From: a gamma proteobacterium SCGC AB-629-P17
GTDB lineage: Bacteria; Pseudomonadota; Gammaproteobacteria; PS1; Pseudothioglobaceae
Reading direction: 5' to 3'
Length of the DNA stretch: 32,680 nt
Assembly: GCA_000372785.1 (NCBI GenBank)
Contig: KB889825.1
Coordinates: forward strand, 1-32,680
Each line of letters begins with the position of its first letter. The stretch's first letter is position 1. Below the pieces are notes generated by a model. It was not told where the DNA came from, made no database searches, and saw only the letters and a list, made by a program, of their open reading frames with translations. Position numbers and translations under genes: made by a program. Shown here piece after piece: positions 1 through 7,281 of the stretch.

Positions 1-53
1 TGTATGAAAAGATGGTAGGTAGGTCGGCAACAGAAGTTCTGAAAGGTTTCTAG
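1..53 (+). CDS. C-terminal tail of an unidentified protein (partial)
   Basis: Only one forward frame is open from the window edge: reading from base 3 it gives 16 residues ending VLKGF, then a TAG stop. The next gene begins 14-17 bases later and its ribosome binding site lies in that gap, so this would be the upstream member of an operon with the M24 peptidase. The fragment is too short to assign to a family. It could also be chance, since a 16-codon open frame is not rare. Confidence 0.4.
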   Translation, partial: YEKMVGRSATEVLKGF

Positions 54-67
54 TCATTAGGGAGCAC

Positions 68-1240
68 ATGATGGTCATTTCACCAAAAAGAGGTTTCGAG
101 GTTTCTGAATATGAGAATCGACTTGATAACATTCAGAAGCTTATGCATGAATCAAGTATGGATGCTATTCTATTGACAACACAAGCTGACATCGAATACT
201 ACACAGGCTTCAAGACGCAATTTTTTCAAAGCCCAACACGTCCTTGGTATGTATTAATTCCGAGTAACGAAAAACCTAAAGCTATTATCCCCACAATCGG
301 TGAATCAGGCATGAGAAGAACTTGGATTGATGACATTCAAACTTGGACATCTCCGAACCCGGAGGATGATGGTATTTCTCTGCTTCTCTCGACTATTAAG
401 TCTTTGACAAAAGAACATAAATGTCTCGGTGTTCCAAAAAGTCAAGAGAGTGTTTTGAGAATGCCGCTCGATGATTATGAGAACTTAGTTAAATCGCTAG
501 GCGGAATAGAAATTAAAGATGCCAACATAATATTACGCCAAGTTCGCTTAATTAAGTCGACGGCAGAAATTGAAAAGATAAAGCATATTTGTCAATTGAC
601 CTCACAAGGATTTAAAGATTTGAATCATCTATTAAAAGCTGGAGAAAGTGAGCATGAAAATTGTAAGAGGTTTAAGCAACATTTACTTTCTTTGGGAGTA
701 GATGACACACCTTATATGGTAGCTGGGTCTGGCAAGGACGGTTATGGCTCTATTATTATGGGACCAGGGGATAAAATAATAGAAGAGGGCGATCTATTTA
801 TTGTTGATACAGGCTCTATCTTTGATAGCTATTTCTGCGATTTTGACCGGAATTATGCATTCGGCTTTATTTGCGATGAAGCTAAAAAAGCCTATAAGGT
901 TGTCTTTGATGCGACTGATGCTGGCTTCAATGCTGCTCAAGTAGGTAACACGACAAGCGATGTATATCATGCAATGAATAATGTTATGCAAAAGGGCGGT
1001 GCTTTGGGTAACTCAGTTGGTAGACTTGGCCATGGTCTCGGACTCCAACTTACTGAATGGCCGTCTAACACGGCAACAGACAATACAATTCTTGAGCCAG
1101 GAGTTATCTTAACTCTAGAGCCAGGTATGGAATATCTACCTGGCAAGGAAATGGTTCATGAAGAAAACATTGTGATTACAGATAATGGCCCAGAGTGGCT
1201 TTCTAAAAGAGCCCCTGAAGAGTTGCCTATAATTCAATAA
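68..1240 (+). CDS. M24-family metallopeptidase (Xaa-Pro aminopeptidase / creatinase-like fold)
   Basis: This is a two-domain M24B protein. An N-terminal creatinase-like domain (about residues 14-160) precedes a C-terminal pita-bread catalytic domain. All five expected dinuclear-metal ligands are visible: D247 in VDTG, D258 in CDFD, H322 in GHGLG, E351 in LEPGM and E366 in HEEN. The family cleaves X-Pro bonds or related amide-type bonds; ectoine hydrolase and creatinase are relatives. The C-terminal stretch around LTEWPS and MVHEENIV resembles the ectoine-hydrolase/creatinase side of the family more than classical PepP, so the substrate is open. AGGGAG at 59-64 is only 3 nt from the ATG at 68 but 6 nt from the ATG at 71, so initiation at 71 is more likely. 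It probably shares an operon with the partial gene upstream. No signal peptide is seen, so it should be cytoplasmic. Confidence 0.85.
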   Translation: MMVISPKRGFEVSEYENRLDNIQKLMHESSMDAILLTTQADIEYYTGFKTQFFQSPTRPWYVLIPSNEKPKAIIPTIGESGMRRTWIDDIQTWTSPNPEDDGISLLLSTIKSLTKEHKCLGVPKSQESVLRMPLDDYENLVKSLGGIEIKDANIILRQVRLIKSTAEIEKIKHICQLTSQGFKDLNHLLKAGESEHENCKRFKQHLLSLGVDDTPYMVAGSGKDGYGSIIMGPGDKIIEEGDLFIVDTGSIFDSYFCDFDRNYAFGFICDEAKKAYKVVFDATDAGFNAAQVGNTTSDVYHAMNNVMQKGGALGNSVGRLGHGLGLQLTEWPSNTATDNTILEPGVILTLEPGMEYLPGKEMVHEENIVITDNGPEWLSKRAPEELPIIQ

Positions 1241-1295
1241 TAAGTATTTTTTATCCAAGTTTTAACCCTTCCAAAATAATTTATTTTTTTATTTG

Positions 1296-1323
1296 TTTAC
1301 AAATATATTTTTTTGTATATAAT
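1296..1323 (+). promoter_or_regulatory. Sigma-70-type promoter of the iron permease gene
   Basis: TTTACA (1296-1301) and a perfect TATAAT (1318-1323) are separated by 16 bases. Transcription would start near 1330, giving a leader of about 80 nt before the ATG at 1413. The -10 hexamer touches the Fur-box-like sequence listed next. Confidence 0.65.
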
Positions 1324-1339
1324 AATGCGAATCATTCTT
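1321..1339 (+). promoter_or_regulatory. Fur box (iron-responsive operator)
   Basis: The 19-mer AATAATGCGAATCATTCTT matches the classical Fur consensus GATAATGATAATCATTATC at 14 of 19 positions, including the ATAATG and AATCATT cores. It overlaps the -10 element and expected start site of the gene for an iron permease. That is where Fe2+-Fur would block RNA polymerase, so repression under iron sufficiency is expected. Confidence 0.75.
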
Positions 1340-1412
1340 ATTTGCATTTACAATTAAATAAAACAAGGCAATATTAGTGATGATAGTTTTATAAATATTT
1401 AAGGAAAATATA

Positions 1413-2234
1413 ATGACAATGCCAAGCTTTATCATGGGATTTAGAGAAGGATTAGAAGCCTTTCTTTTAATTGCTATTACTCTGAAGTATATAACTTCAA
1501 TTAATCAAGGACATTTAAAAAATAAAGTGATACAAGGAGGTATTGCAGGTTTAATTATTTCTGTCATTCTAGGCTTGTTGTTAAGTCTATTTGCGGAATA
1601 CCTGGGTGGTGTTTCAAGCTTAACAAAACTATGGGAAAGTGTCGCTAGTTTAGTTGCTTTATTGCTTGTGTCGGTTTTTATTGTTTGGATGATTCGTCAT
1701 GGAAGCCACATGTCACAATATATTGAAGATCAGGTGGGTCAAAGTGTTTCTGCCAATGCTTTGTTTTGGATTTCACTAATCATTATTGCGCGTGAAGGCA
1801 CTGAGATTGCAATCTTTTCATTTGCAGGTAAATATCCATTTGAAGTTGTTAGTATGGGGATTTTATCGGCTCTAATACTATCAATATTGATATTCTATTC
1901 TTTAGTTAAGATAAATTTATCGCTTTTATTTAAGATTACTTTAGCCTATCTTATTTTGCAAGCTGGGTATTTGTTGGGCTATTCTATACATGAAGGCTTT
2001 TCAGCTATGAAAGGCTATGGCATGATTATGTCAGATCATTATATTTTTAATAAGGCTTTTAATGTTTCAAATACAGTATTGAGTCATAAAAATGGTTCTT
2101 TAGGTATTCCATTTCATGTACTATTTGGTTGGTATTCTAAGCCTGAATGGATTCAGTTTATTGTGCAATATTTGTTCACTTTCTCGATGTTCGGCTATTG
2201 GTTTTTTTACAATAAGAAAATTGCTACCAAGTAA
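1413..2234 (+). CDS. FTR1/EfeU-family iron permease
   Basis: This is an inner-membrane iron transporter of the FTR1/EfeU (oxidase-dependent iron transporter) family, 273 residues with about seven hydrophobic segments. The two hallmark iron-relay motifs are present: REGLE at 11-15 in helix 1 and REGTE at 127-131 in a later helix. The second has T where L is usual. EfeU of E. coli works with periplasmic EfeO and the peroxidase EfeB, and yeast Ftr1 with a multicopper oxidase. None of these partners is adjacent, so the permease acts alone or with proteins encoded elsewhere. AAGGAAAA is well placed before the ATG. The Fur-box promoter upstream independently supports a role in iron uptake. Assignment to the family is firm; the iron oxidation state transported is not known. 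Confidence 0.88.
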   Translation: MTMPSFIMGFREGLEAFLLIAITLKYITSINQGHLKNKVIQGGIAGLIISVILGLLLSLFAEYLGGVSSLTKLWESVASLVALLLVSVFIVWMIRHGSHMSQYIEDQVGQSVSANALFWISLIIIAREGTEIAIFSFAGKYPFEVVSMGILSALILSILIFYSLVKINLSLLFKITLAYLILQAGYLLGYSIHEGFSAMKGYGMIMSDHYIFNKAFNVSNTVLSHKNGSLGIPFHVLFGWYSKPEWIQFIVQYLFTFSMFGYWFFYNKKIATK

Positions 2235-2241
2235 GAAAATA

Positions 2242-2270
2242 TTGACAATACATATCTCGGTTACTATGAT
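2242..2270 (+). promoter_or_regulatory. Near-consensus sigma-70 promoter upstream of argJ
   Basis: A perfect TTGACA (2242-2247) and TATGAT (2265-2270) are separated by exactly 17 bases. The start site would be near 2277, leaving a leader of about 90 nt before the argJ ATG at 2369. It begins only 7 bases after the iron permease stop codon, which separates argJ transcription from the Fur-controlled gene. Confidence 0.75.
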
Positions 2271-2368
2271 TTCTAATTGATGGGATAGTCTGTAGATTAA
2301 ATATTATTAATGCTAAGCTTCCTTGTCAGTAAAATCCCTTATAACTAATTTGAGGTATATTAATATCA

Positions 2369-3553
2369 ATGGACGACTCATTGCTAAATATTAAAGGCGT
2401 ATGTTGTGCGGCGGTCAATGCTGGTATCAAAAATAATGATGACTTGGATTTGTCCGTTATTTCATTGATCGATGGTAGTGTAACTGCAGCTGTTTTTACT
2501 CAAAATATTTTTTGCGCAGCGCCAGTGTTGGTTGCAAAAAATCATTTACAAAACAACCCCAGGGCTTTGTTAATTAATAGCGGCAATGCAAACTCTGGTA
2601 CTGGTGAAAAGGGGTTGGAAAAAAGTGTTCAAGCTTGCGAAATATTAGCAAATAAACTTAATATTAAAACTGAACAGATTATTCCTTTTTCAACAGGCGT
2701 TATAGGTCAACAACTAGATTTATCTAATTTTGAGTCAGGTATTCCAAGAGCTGTAAGTCAATTATCTGATAGTTCAATTAATGAAGTTGCTAAAGGAATC
2801 TTGACAACAGATTTGGTTGAAAAAAGTTATTCAATATCATTTGAAGTTGATGGAAAAACAGTAACTCTTACAGGTATAGCTAAAGGTTCTGGCATGATTA
2901 GGCCCGATATGGCAACGATGTTGAGTTTTGTTTTTACAGATATAGGAGCCTCTCAAAAAGAATTGCAAGACTGTCTATCATTGTCAGTCAACCAATCATT
3001 TAATCGAATTACAGTTGATGGTGACACCTCAACAAATGACGCCTGTACTTTAAGTGCCACCAACCAGTCCGGTGTACAGCTGAGAGATTGTTTAAAAGAT
3101 TTTCAAATAGCGCTCAATGAATTGACAAAAACTTTAGCTCATATGATTGTTAGAGACGGAGAGGGCGCTACCAAGTTTGTTGAAATTCGGACTAGCGGCT
3201 TGAATACAGATGAAGAGTGTTTAGAAGTCGCATATACAGTTGCTCATTCACCATTAGTCAAGACTGCGCTTTTTGCAAGTGATGCAAATTGGGGTCGGAT
3301 ATTGGCGGCAGTAGGCCGTTCTAAAGTAAATGGTCTATTTATTGAAAATATTAATATTTATTTAAATAATTTGTCAATTATTACTGCCGGTGAAATAGAT
3401 AAACAATATACCGAGGAAGCGGGTAGTGTAGAGATGTCAAAACCCGAGATTGTGATTCACATAGAAATGGGTAAATCAACATCTTCTGAAAGTGTTTGGA
3501 CAACTGACCTTTCTTATGATTACGTTAAAATTAACGCAGAATATCGCACCTGA
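2369..3553 (+). CDS. argJ: Bifunctional glutamate N-acetyltransferase / ornithine acetyltransferase
   Basis: ArgJ transfers the acetyl group from N-acetylornithine to glutamate (and, in bifunctional forms, uses acetyl-CoA), closing the acetyl cycle of arginine biosynthesis in the cytoplasm. The 394-residue length is normal. The autoproteolytic site lies in KGSGMIRPDMATML, with cleavage expected between A182 and T183; T183 becomes the N-terminal nucleophile of the beta chain. The N-terminal signature VFTQNIFCAAPV is also typical. The start follows GAGG with rather long spacing (13 nt), but the N-terminus aligns well with the family. Whether it is bifunctional or only recycles acetyl groups cannot be read from the sequence. 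It is convergent with cbbR and has its own promoter. Confidence 0.95.
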   Translation: MDDSLLNIKGVCCAAVNAGIKNNDDLDLSVISLIDGSVTAAVFTQNIFCAAPVLVAKNHLQNNPRALLINSGNANSGTGEKGLEKSVQACEILANKLNIKTEQIIPFSTGVIGQQLDLSNFESGIPRAVSQLSDSSINEVAKGILTTDLVEKSYSISFEVDGKTVTLTGIAKGSGMIRPDMATMLSFVFTDIGASQKELQDCLSLSVNQSFNRITVDGDTSTNDACTLSATNQSGVQLRDCLKDFQIALNELTKTLAHMIVRDGEGATKFVEIRTSGLNTDEECLEVAYTVAHSPLVKTALFASDANWGRILAAVGRSKVNGLFIENINIYLNNLSIITAGEIDKQYTEEAGSVEMSKPEIVIHIEMGKSTSSESVWTTDLSYDYVKINAEYRT

Positions 3554-3573
3554 CCATATTAAATCTTACCAAA

Positions 3574-4452
3574 CTAGGTGTTTTCAATAACGAACTGCTT
3601 AAAACGTCTAGCGATTGGAGAAAGCTCAGCTTCAGCGTGATGAACGATATGCCACTGCCTGATGATAGGAAAAGGTGCAACATCTAGTTGCTTAATGATG
3701 TTGTTTTTTAGTTGTAGATTAACAGAATGCTTCGAAACAAAGCCGATTCCTAAACCTGCTTGAACCGCTTCTACGATTGCTTCATTAGAGTTAATTTGGA
3801 TATCAGAGTTGAAATCCAATCCCGTAAAACGTTCGATTGTAATGCGTGTACCTGAACCAATTTCTCGGGTCAGTAAAGTTTCTTTATTTAAGTCTTTGAT
3901 AGAAATTTTTTTCTTAGTTAGTAATTCATTATCTGGATGTACTATAGCTATCAATGGGTTTTGCATAAAAGCGCTGGAAATCAACGGAATGTTTTTGGGT
4001 GGCTCTCCCATAATCACCAGATCTGCATTATTATTTTTTAGGTTATCCAATAATGCATGGCGGTTGGTAACATCTATGTAAAAAGTCATTTTTGGATATT
4101 CTTTTTTAAATTTTGATAGCAGCCGACTTACAAATGAGTTTGCTGTTGTGGCAACTGCGATTTGAAGGTGACCAGAATCTGGGTTTAAACTTTGATCAAT
4201 TTCCAGTTTTGAATTTTCTACAACATTAATAGCTCTTACTGCAGTTTCATAAATCTTATTACCAATAAAGGTAGGAGTAATTTTTTTTCCATTAATATTA
4301 AATAGTTTTGTTCCAATATTTTCCTGTAATTGTTGTACCTGCATGTATACTGCAGGTTGTGTAATATGAAGTTCTTTGCTTGCGCTGGTGAAGCCACCCA
4401 GTCTAACAACTGCTTCAAAACTATAGAGCTGTTTTAAGGTGTAATTAATCAT
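3574..4452 (-). CDS. cbbR: LysR-type regulator of the RuBisCO operon (CbbR)
   Basis: This is a 292-residue LysR-type transcriptional regulator. An N-terminal winged helix-turn-helix (residues about 1-62, with FTSASKELHITQPAVYMQVQQL) is followed by a two-lobed periplasmic-binding-protein-like effector domain. The conserved VHPDNE and GSGTR segments occur in CbbR proteins. It is divergent from cbbL, the classical arrangement in which CbbR binds the shared intergenic region and activates cbb genes in response to Calvin-cycle metabolites. No Shine-Dalgarno is visible before its ATG; the upstream leader is almost pure A/T. The CbbR name rests on family plus position. Another LysR factor is the only realistic alternative. 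Confidence 0.88.
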   Translation of the reverse strand: MINYTLKQLYSFEAVVRLGGFTSASKELHITQPAVYMQVQQLQENIGTKLFNINGKKITPTFIGNKIYETAVRAINVVENSKLEIDQSLNPDSGHLQIAVATTANSFVSRLLSKFKKEYPKMTFYIDVTNRHALLDNLKNNNADLVIMGEPPKNIPLISSAFMQNPLIAIVHPDNELLTKKKISIKDLNKETLLTREIGSGTRITIERFTGLDFNSDIQINSNEAIVEAVQAGLGIGFVSKHSVNLQLKNNIIKQLDVAPFPIIRQWHIVHHAEAELSPIARRFKQFVIENT

Positions 4453-4553
4453 AATATAATATTATTATTTTATAAATAAATATTATTTTACATTATTTAT
4501 TATAACTTCTATAATTAAGTTTTTTTAATCAACGCTCAAGGGAGGGCACGATT
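4453..4553. promoter_or_regulatory. cbbR-cbbL divergent control region
   Basis: This 101-base, extremely AT-rich spacer holds the cbbL promoter on the + strand. It also contains a near-palindrome TTATTTTATAAATAA (4465-4479) and flanking inverted copies ATAATATT (4453-4463 region) and AATATTAT (4479-4486 region), lying just upstream of the cbbL -35. LysR regulators bind interrupted palindromes of T-N11-A type in this position, so these are candidate CbbR sites. The low sequence complexity makes the exact site uncertain. Confidence 0.45.
4487..4515 (+). promoter_or_regulatory. cbbL promoter
   Basis: TTTACA (4487-4492) and a perfect TATAAT (4510-4515) are 17 bases apart. The start would be near 4522, giving a leader of about 32 nt with a very strong Shine-Dalgarno, AAGGGAGGG (4538-4546), 7 nt before the ATG. 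This suits a highly expressed gene. Confidence 0.7.
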
Positions 4554-5975
4554 ATGGCTAAGAAAGGTTACGATGCTGGTGTAAAAGAATATCGCGATAC
4601 CTATTGGATGCCAGAATATCAACCGAAAGATACGGATATTCTAGCTTGCTTTAAAATAACACCACAGCCTGGTGTACCAAGAGAAGAGGTTGCTGCAGCT
4701 GTAGCGGCTGAGTCTTCAACAGGTACATGGACGACAGTCTGGACTGATCTATTAACAGATCTCGATTACTATAAGGGTCGTGCCTACCGTATCGAGGATG
4801 TTCCAGGATCTGATGACGAAATATACGCATTCATTGCATATCCGATAGATTTGTTTGAAGAAGGTTCAATCGTTAATGTTCTTACCTCTCTTGTTGGTAA
4901 CGTTTTTGGTTTTAAGGCACTAAGAGCTCTTAGACTTGAAGATATTCGTTTCCCGATTGCATACGTAATGACTTGCGGTGGACCGCCAAATGGTATCCAG
5001 GTTGAAAGAGACAAAATGAATAAATATGGTCGCCCATTGTTGGGTTGCACAATTAAACCTAAGTTGGGTCTTTCTGCTAAAAACTATGGCCGTGCCTGTT
5101 ATGAAGGTCTTCGAGGTGGTCTTGACTTTACAAAGGATGACGAAAACGTTAATTCACAACCCTTTATGCGTTGGAGAGATCGTTTCACTTTTGTTCAAGA
5201 TGCCATTGAAAGAGCTGAAAAAGAGACTGGAGAGCGCAAAGGTCACTACATGAATGTTACTGCAGCAACCCCTGAGGAAATGTATAAGCGTGCCGAATAT
5301 GCAAAAGAGCTTGGCACGCCAATTATTATGCATGACTTCTTTACCGCAGGTTTTACAGCTAATACAGGTCTTGCGAACTGGTGTCGTGACAACGGTTTAC
5401 TACTTCATATCCACCGTGCAATGCACGCAGTTGTTGATAGAAACCCACACCACGGTATTCATTTCCGTGTATTAGCTAAATGTTTACGTCTTTCTGGAGG
5501 TGATCACATGCATTCAGGTACTGTTGTAGGAAAACTTGAAGGCGACAGAGATTCAACACTAGGTTGGATTGACTGTATGCGTGACAGGTTCATTAAAGAA
5601 GACCGCTCGAGAGGTATCTTCTTTGATCAAGACTTTGGTTCAATGCCAGGTATGTTCCCCGTTGCCTCTGGAGGAATCCATGTATGGCATATGCCAGCAC
5701 TAGTTAATATTTTTGGTGATGACTCAGTATTACAGTTTGGTGGTGGTACCCTTGGTCACCCTTGGGGTAACGCTGCAGGTGCGGCTGCAAACCGTGTTGC
5801 GGTTGAGGCATGTGTTGAGGCGCGTAATGCAGGTCGTGAATTAGAGAAAGAGTCAAAGGATATTCTTACAAGTGCAGCGAAAAATTCACCTGAACTTAAA
5901 GTAGCAATGGAAACTTGGAAAGAAATCAAGTTTGAGTTTGATACAGTTGATAAGCTAGACATTCAACATAAATAA
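4554..5975 (+). CDS. cbbL: RuBisCO form I large subunit
   Basis: This is the catalytic subunit of ribulose-1,5-bisphosphate carboxylase/oxygenase, the CO2-fixing enzyme of the Calvin cycle; it forms L8S8 with CbbS. At 473 residues it has the form I length. Active-site residues are intact: E53, T58 and W59 in the N-terminal domain, N116, K168 and K170 in TIKPKLGLS, the carbamylated K194 with D196 and E197 (FTKDDEN), H287, H320, and loop-6 K327 in GTVVGKLEG. It is followed by cbbS, cbbQ and cbbO with no carboxysome shell genes. That context matches the cytosolic form IAq type rather than the carboxysomal IAc type. The strong promoter and ribosome binding site imply high expression. Confidence 0.97.
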   Translation: MAKKGYDAGVKEYRDTYWMPEYQPKDTDILACFKITPQPGVPREEVAAAVAAESSTGTWTTVWTDLLTDLDYYKGRAYRIEDVPGSDDEIYAFIAYPIDLFEEGSIVNVLTSLVGNVFGFKALRALRLEDIRFPIAYVMTCGGPPNGIQVERDKMNKYGRPLLGCTIKPKLGLSAKNYGRACYEGLRGGLDFTKDDENVNSQPFMRWRDRFTFVQDAIERAEKETGERKGHYMNVTAATPEEMYKRAEYAKELGTPIIMHDFFTAGFTANTGLANWCRDNGLLLHIHRAMHAVVDRNPHHGIHFRVLAKCLRLSGGDHMHSGTVVGKLEGDRDSTLGWIDCMRDRFIKEDRSRGIFFDQDFGSMPGMFPVASGGIHVWHMPALVNIFGDDSVLQFGGGTLGHPWGNAAGAAANRVAVEACVEARNAGRELEKESKDILTSAAKNSPELKVAMETWKEIKFEFDTVDKLDIQHK

Positions 5976-5987
5976 TATAAATTCATG

Positions 5988-6006
5988 AGGAAAGAATTAC
6001 TTTCCT
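5988..6006 (+). other. cbbL-cbbS intercistronic hairpin
   Basis: AGGAAAG (5988-5994) and CTTTCCT (6000-6006) form a perfect 7-bp stem with a 5-nt loop in the 56-nt spacer between cbbL and cbbS. No U-run follows, so it is not a terminator. It may stabilise or separate the cbbL message. An eight-codon mini-frame starting at ATG 5985 and ending TGA 6008 overlaps it, preceded by no clear ribosome binding site. Confidence 0.45.
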
Positions 6007-6031
6007 GAGAAACTAATATAAGGAAAATATT

Positions 6032-6391
6032 ATGAGCGCAATTCAAGATTACCCCTCTCGTTTAACAGATAACGCGAGTAGAAAATTTGAAACATTTTCG
6101 TACCTGCCTGCAATGACCAATAAGCAAATTCGCGAGCAAGTGCAGTACATTGTAAATCAAGGATATAATCCCGGAATAGAACATACTGAGGTAGAAAATG
6201 CAATGCAAAATTACTGGTATATGTGGAAACTGCCGATGTTTGGTGAGACAGATGTTGATACAATCCTTGCAGAATGCAAGGCTTGTCACGATGAAAATCC
6301 AGATAACCATGTTCGTTTAATTGGTTATGACAACTATGCGCAATCACAAGGTGCATCAATGGTTATATACAGGGGTATAGGTTTTAAATAA
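6032..6391 (+). CDS. cbbS: RuBisCO form I small subunit
   Basis: The 119-residue small subunit caps the CbbL octamer in L8S8 RuBisCO. Family signatures run the whole length: QDYPSRL near the N-terminus, [37 protein letters not shown] and [18 protein letters not shown] lies 6-7 nt before the ATG, the same ribosome-binding sequence as used by the iron permease gene. The gene ends just upstream of a strong terminator, so cbbL-cbbS should form the abundant mRNA. Its length and sequence are consistent with proteobacterial form IA small subunits. Confidence 0.96.
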   Translation: MSAIQDYPSRLTDNASRKFETFSYLPAMTNKQIREQVQYIVNQGYNPGIEHTEVENAMQNYWYMWKLPMFGETDVDTILAECKACHDENPDNHVRLIGYDNYAQSQGASMVIYRGIGFK

Positions 6392-6421
6392 TCAAGTGCG
6401 ATCAACTTAGCTTGATTGGAT

Positions 6422-6452
6422 AAACCCTTGTCTGAGTGCAGGGGTTTTTTTT
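6422..6452 (+). terminator. Rho-independent terminator between cbbS and cbbQ
   Basis: AAACCCTTG (6422-6430) pairs with CAGGGGTTT (6439-6447) as a 9-bp stem with one G-U pair and an 8-nt loop. A run of eight T (6445-6452) follows. It lies 31 nt after the cbbS stop and 15 nt before the cbbQ start. A second possible stem, ATCAAG (6391-6396) with CTTGAT (6411-6416), precedes it. Partial readthrough would give much more cbbLS than cbbQO message. Confidence 0.8.
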
Positions 6453-6466
6453 CAAAGGGGAAATAT

Positions 6467-7270
6467 ATGGGTAAATTAGATCAATACAAAATCGCAGAAG
6501 AACCTTTTTATCAGTCTCAAGCTGATGAAGTTGATATGTATAAAGCAGCTTATACGAATCGTATGCCAGTGATGTTGAAAGGCCCGACTGGCTGTGGTAA
6601 GTCTCGATTTGTTGAATATATGGCATACAAATTAGGTAAGCCGTTAATTACGGTTGCTTGTAATGAAGATATGTCAGCCAGTGACTTAGTTGGTCGCTTC
6701 TTGCTTGATAAAGAAGGCACAATTTGGAAAGATGGTCCGCTAGCAATGGCTGCTCGTTACGGTGGCATTTGTTATTTAGATGAAGTGGTTGAAGCCAGAC
6801 AAGATACTACAGTTGTCATTCATCCATTAACGGATTATCGTCGTACATTGCCACTTGATAAAAAAGGTGAGTTGATTGAAGCTCATCCCGATTTTCAATT
6901 GGTTATTTCATATAACCCTGGCTATCAAAACTTGATGAAAGATTTAAAGCAGTCAACAAAACAGAGATTTTGTGGTTTTAACTTCCAATATCCCGATGAA
7001 AAAACTGAAGCTCATATTGTTTCTAAAGAGTCTGGGATAGATGAAAAGACTGCATTGAAATTGGTACAAATTGCTCAAAGAGCAAGAAATCTGGTTGGTC
7101 ATGGTTTAGATGAAGGTATATCAACTCGTTTATGTGTATATGCAGGGCAATTAATTGCTGATAAGGTTGAAAAAAAATCAGCATGTAAAATTGCAATGGT
7201 TAATCCAATAACTGATGATTTAGACATTGTTGATACTCTATATGCTGCGATCGATACTTTTTTTGAGTAA
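6467..7270 (+). CDS. cbbQ: RuBisCO activase ATPase CbbQ (MoxR-type AAA+)
   Basis: CbbQ is the hexameric AAA+ motor of the CbbQ-CbbO complex, which pulls inhibitory sugar phosphates from RuBisCO active sites. The 267-residue protein has Walker A GPTGCGKS (39-46), Walker B ICYLDE (101-106) and a sensor-1 asparagine at N150 in SYNPGYQ, as in the MoxR/NorQ group. The frame extends upstream to a TTG at 6416, but that start lies before and inside the terminator stem. The ATG at 6467 is preceded by AAAGGGG (end 6460) with 6-nt spacing and gives the normal family length. It is followed 11 nt later by cbbO. Confidence 0.95.
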   Translation: MGKLDQYKIAEEPFYQSQADEVDMYKAAYTNRMPVMLKGPTGCGKSRFVEYMAYKLGKPLITVACNEDMSASDLVGRFLLDKEGTIWKDGPLAMAARYGGICYLDEVVEARQDTTVVIHPLTDYRRTLPLDKKGELIEAHPDFQLVISYNPGYQNLMKDLKQSTKQRFCGFNFQYPDEKTEAHIVSKESGIDEKTALKLVQIAQRARNLVGHGLDEGISTRLCVYAGQLIADKVEKKSACKIAMVNPITDDLDIVDTLYAAIDTFFE

Positions 7271-7281
7271 AAAACTGAATT

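Noticed and set aside
4784-5962. Long antisense and shifted frames inside cbbL (4784-5050 and 5756-5962 minus; 5026-5253 and 5254-5475 plus)
   Set aside because: They lie wholly within a highly conserved RuBisCO gene in other frames, have no ribosome binding sites and resemble nothing known.
6030-6359. Minus-strand frames opposite cbbS (6030-6359, 6062-6310)
   Set aside because: cbbS on the plus strand is certain over its whole length; these are shadows.
6416-6466. Upstream TTG start for cbbQ
   Set aside because: It places the start within the terminator region. The ATG at 6467 has a proper Shine-Dalgarno and gives the family length.
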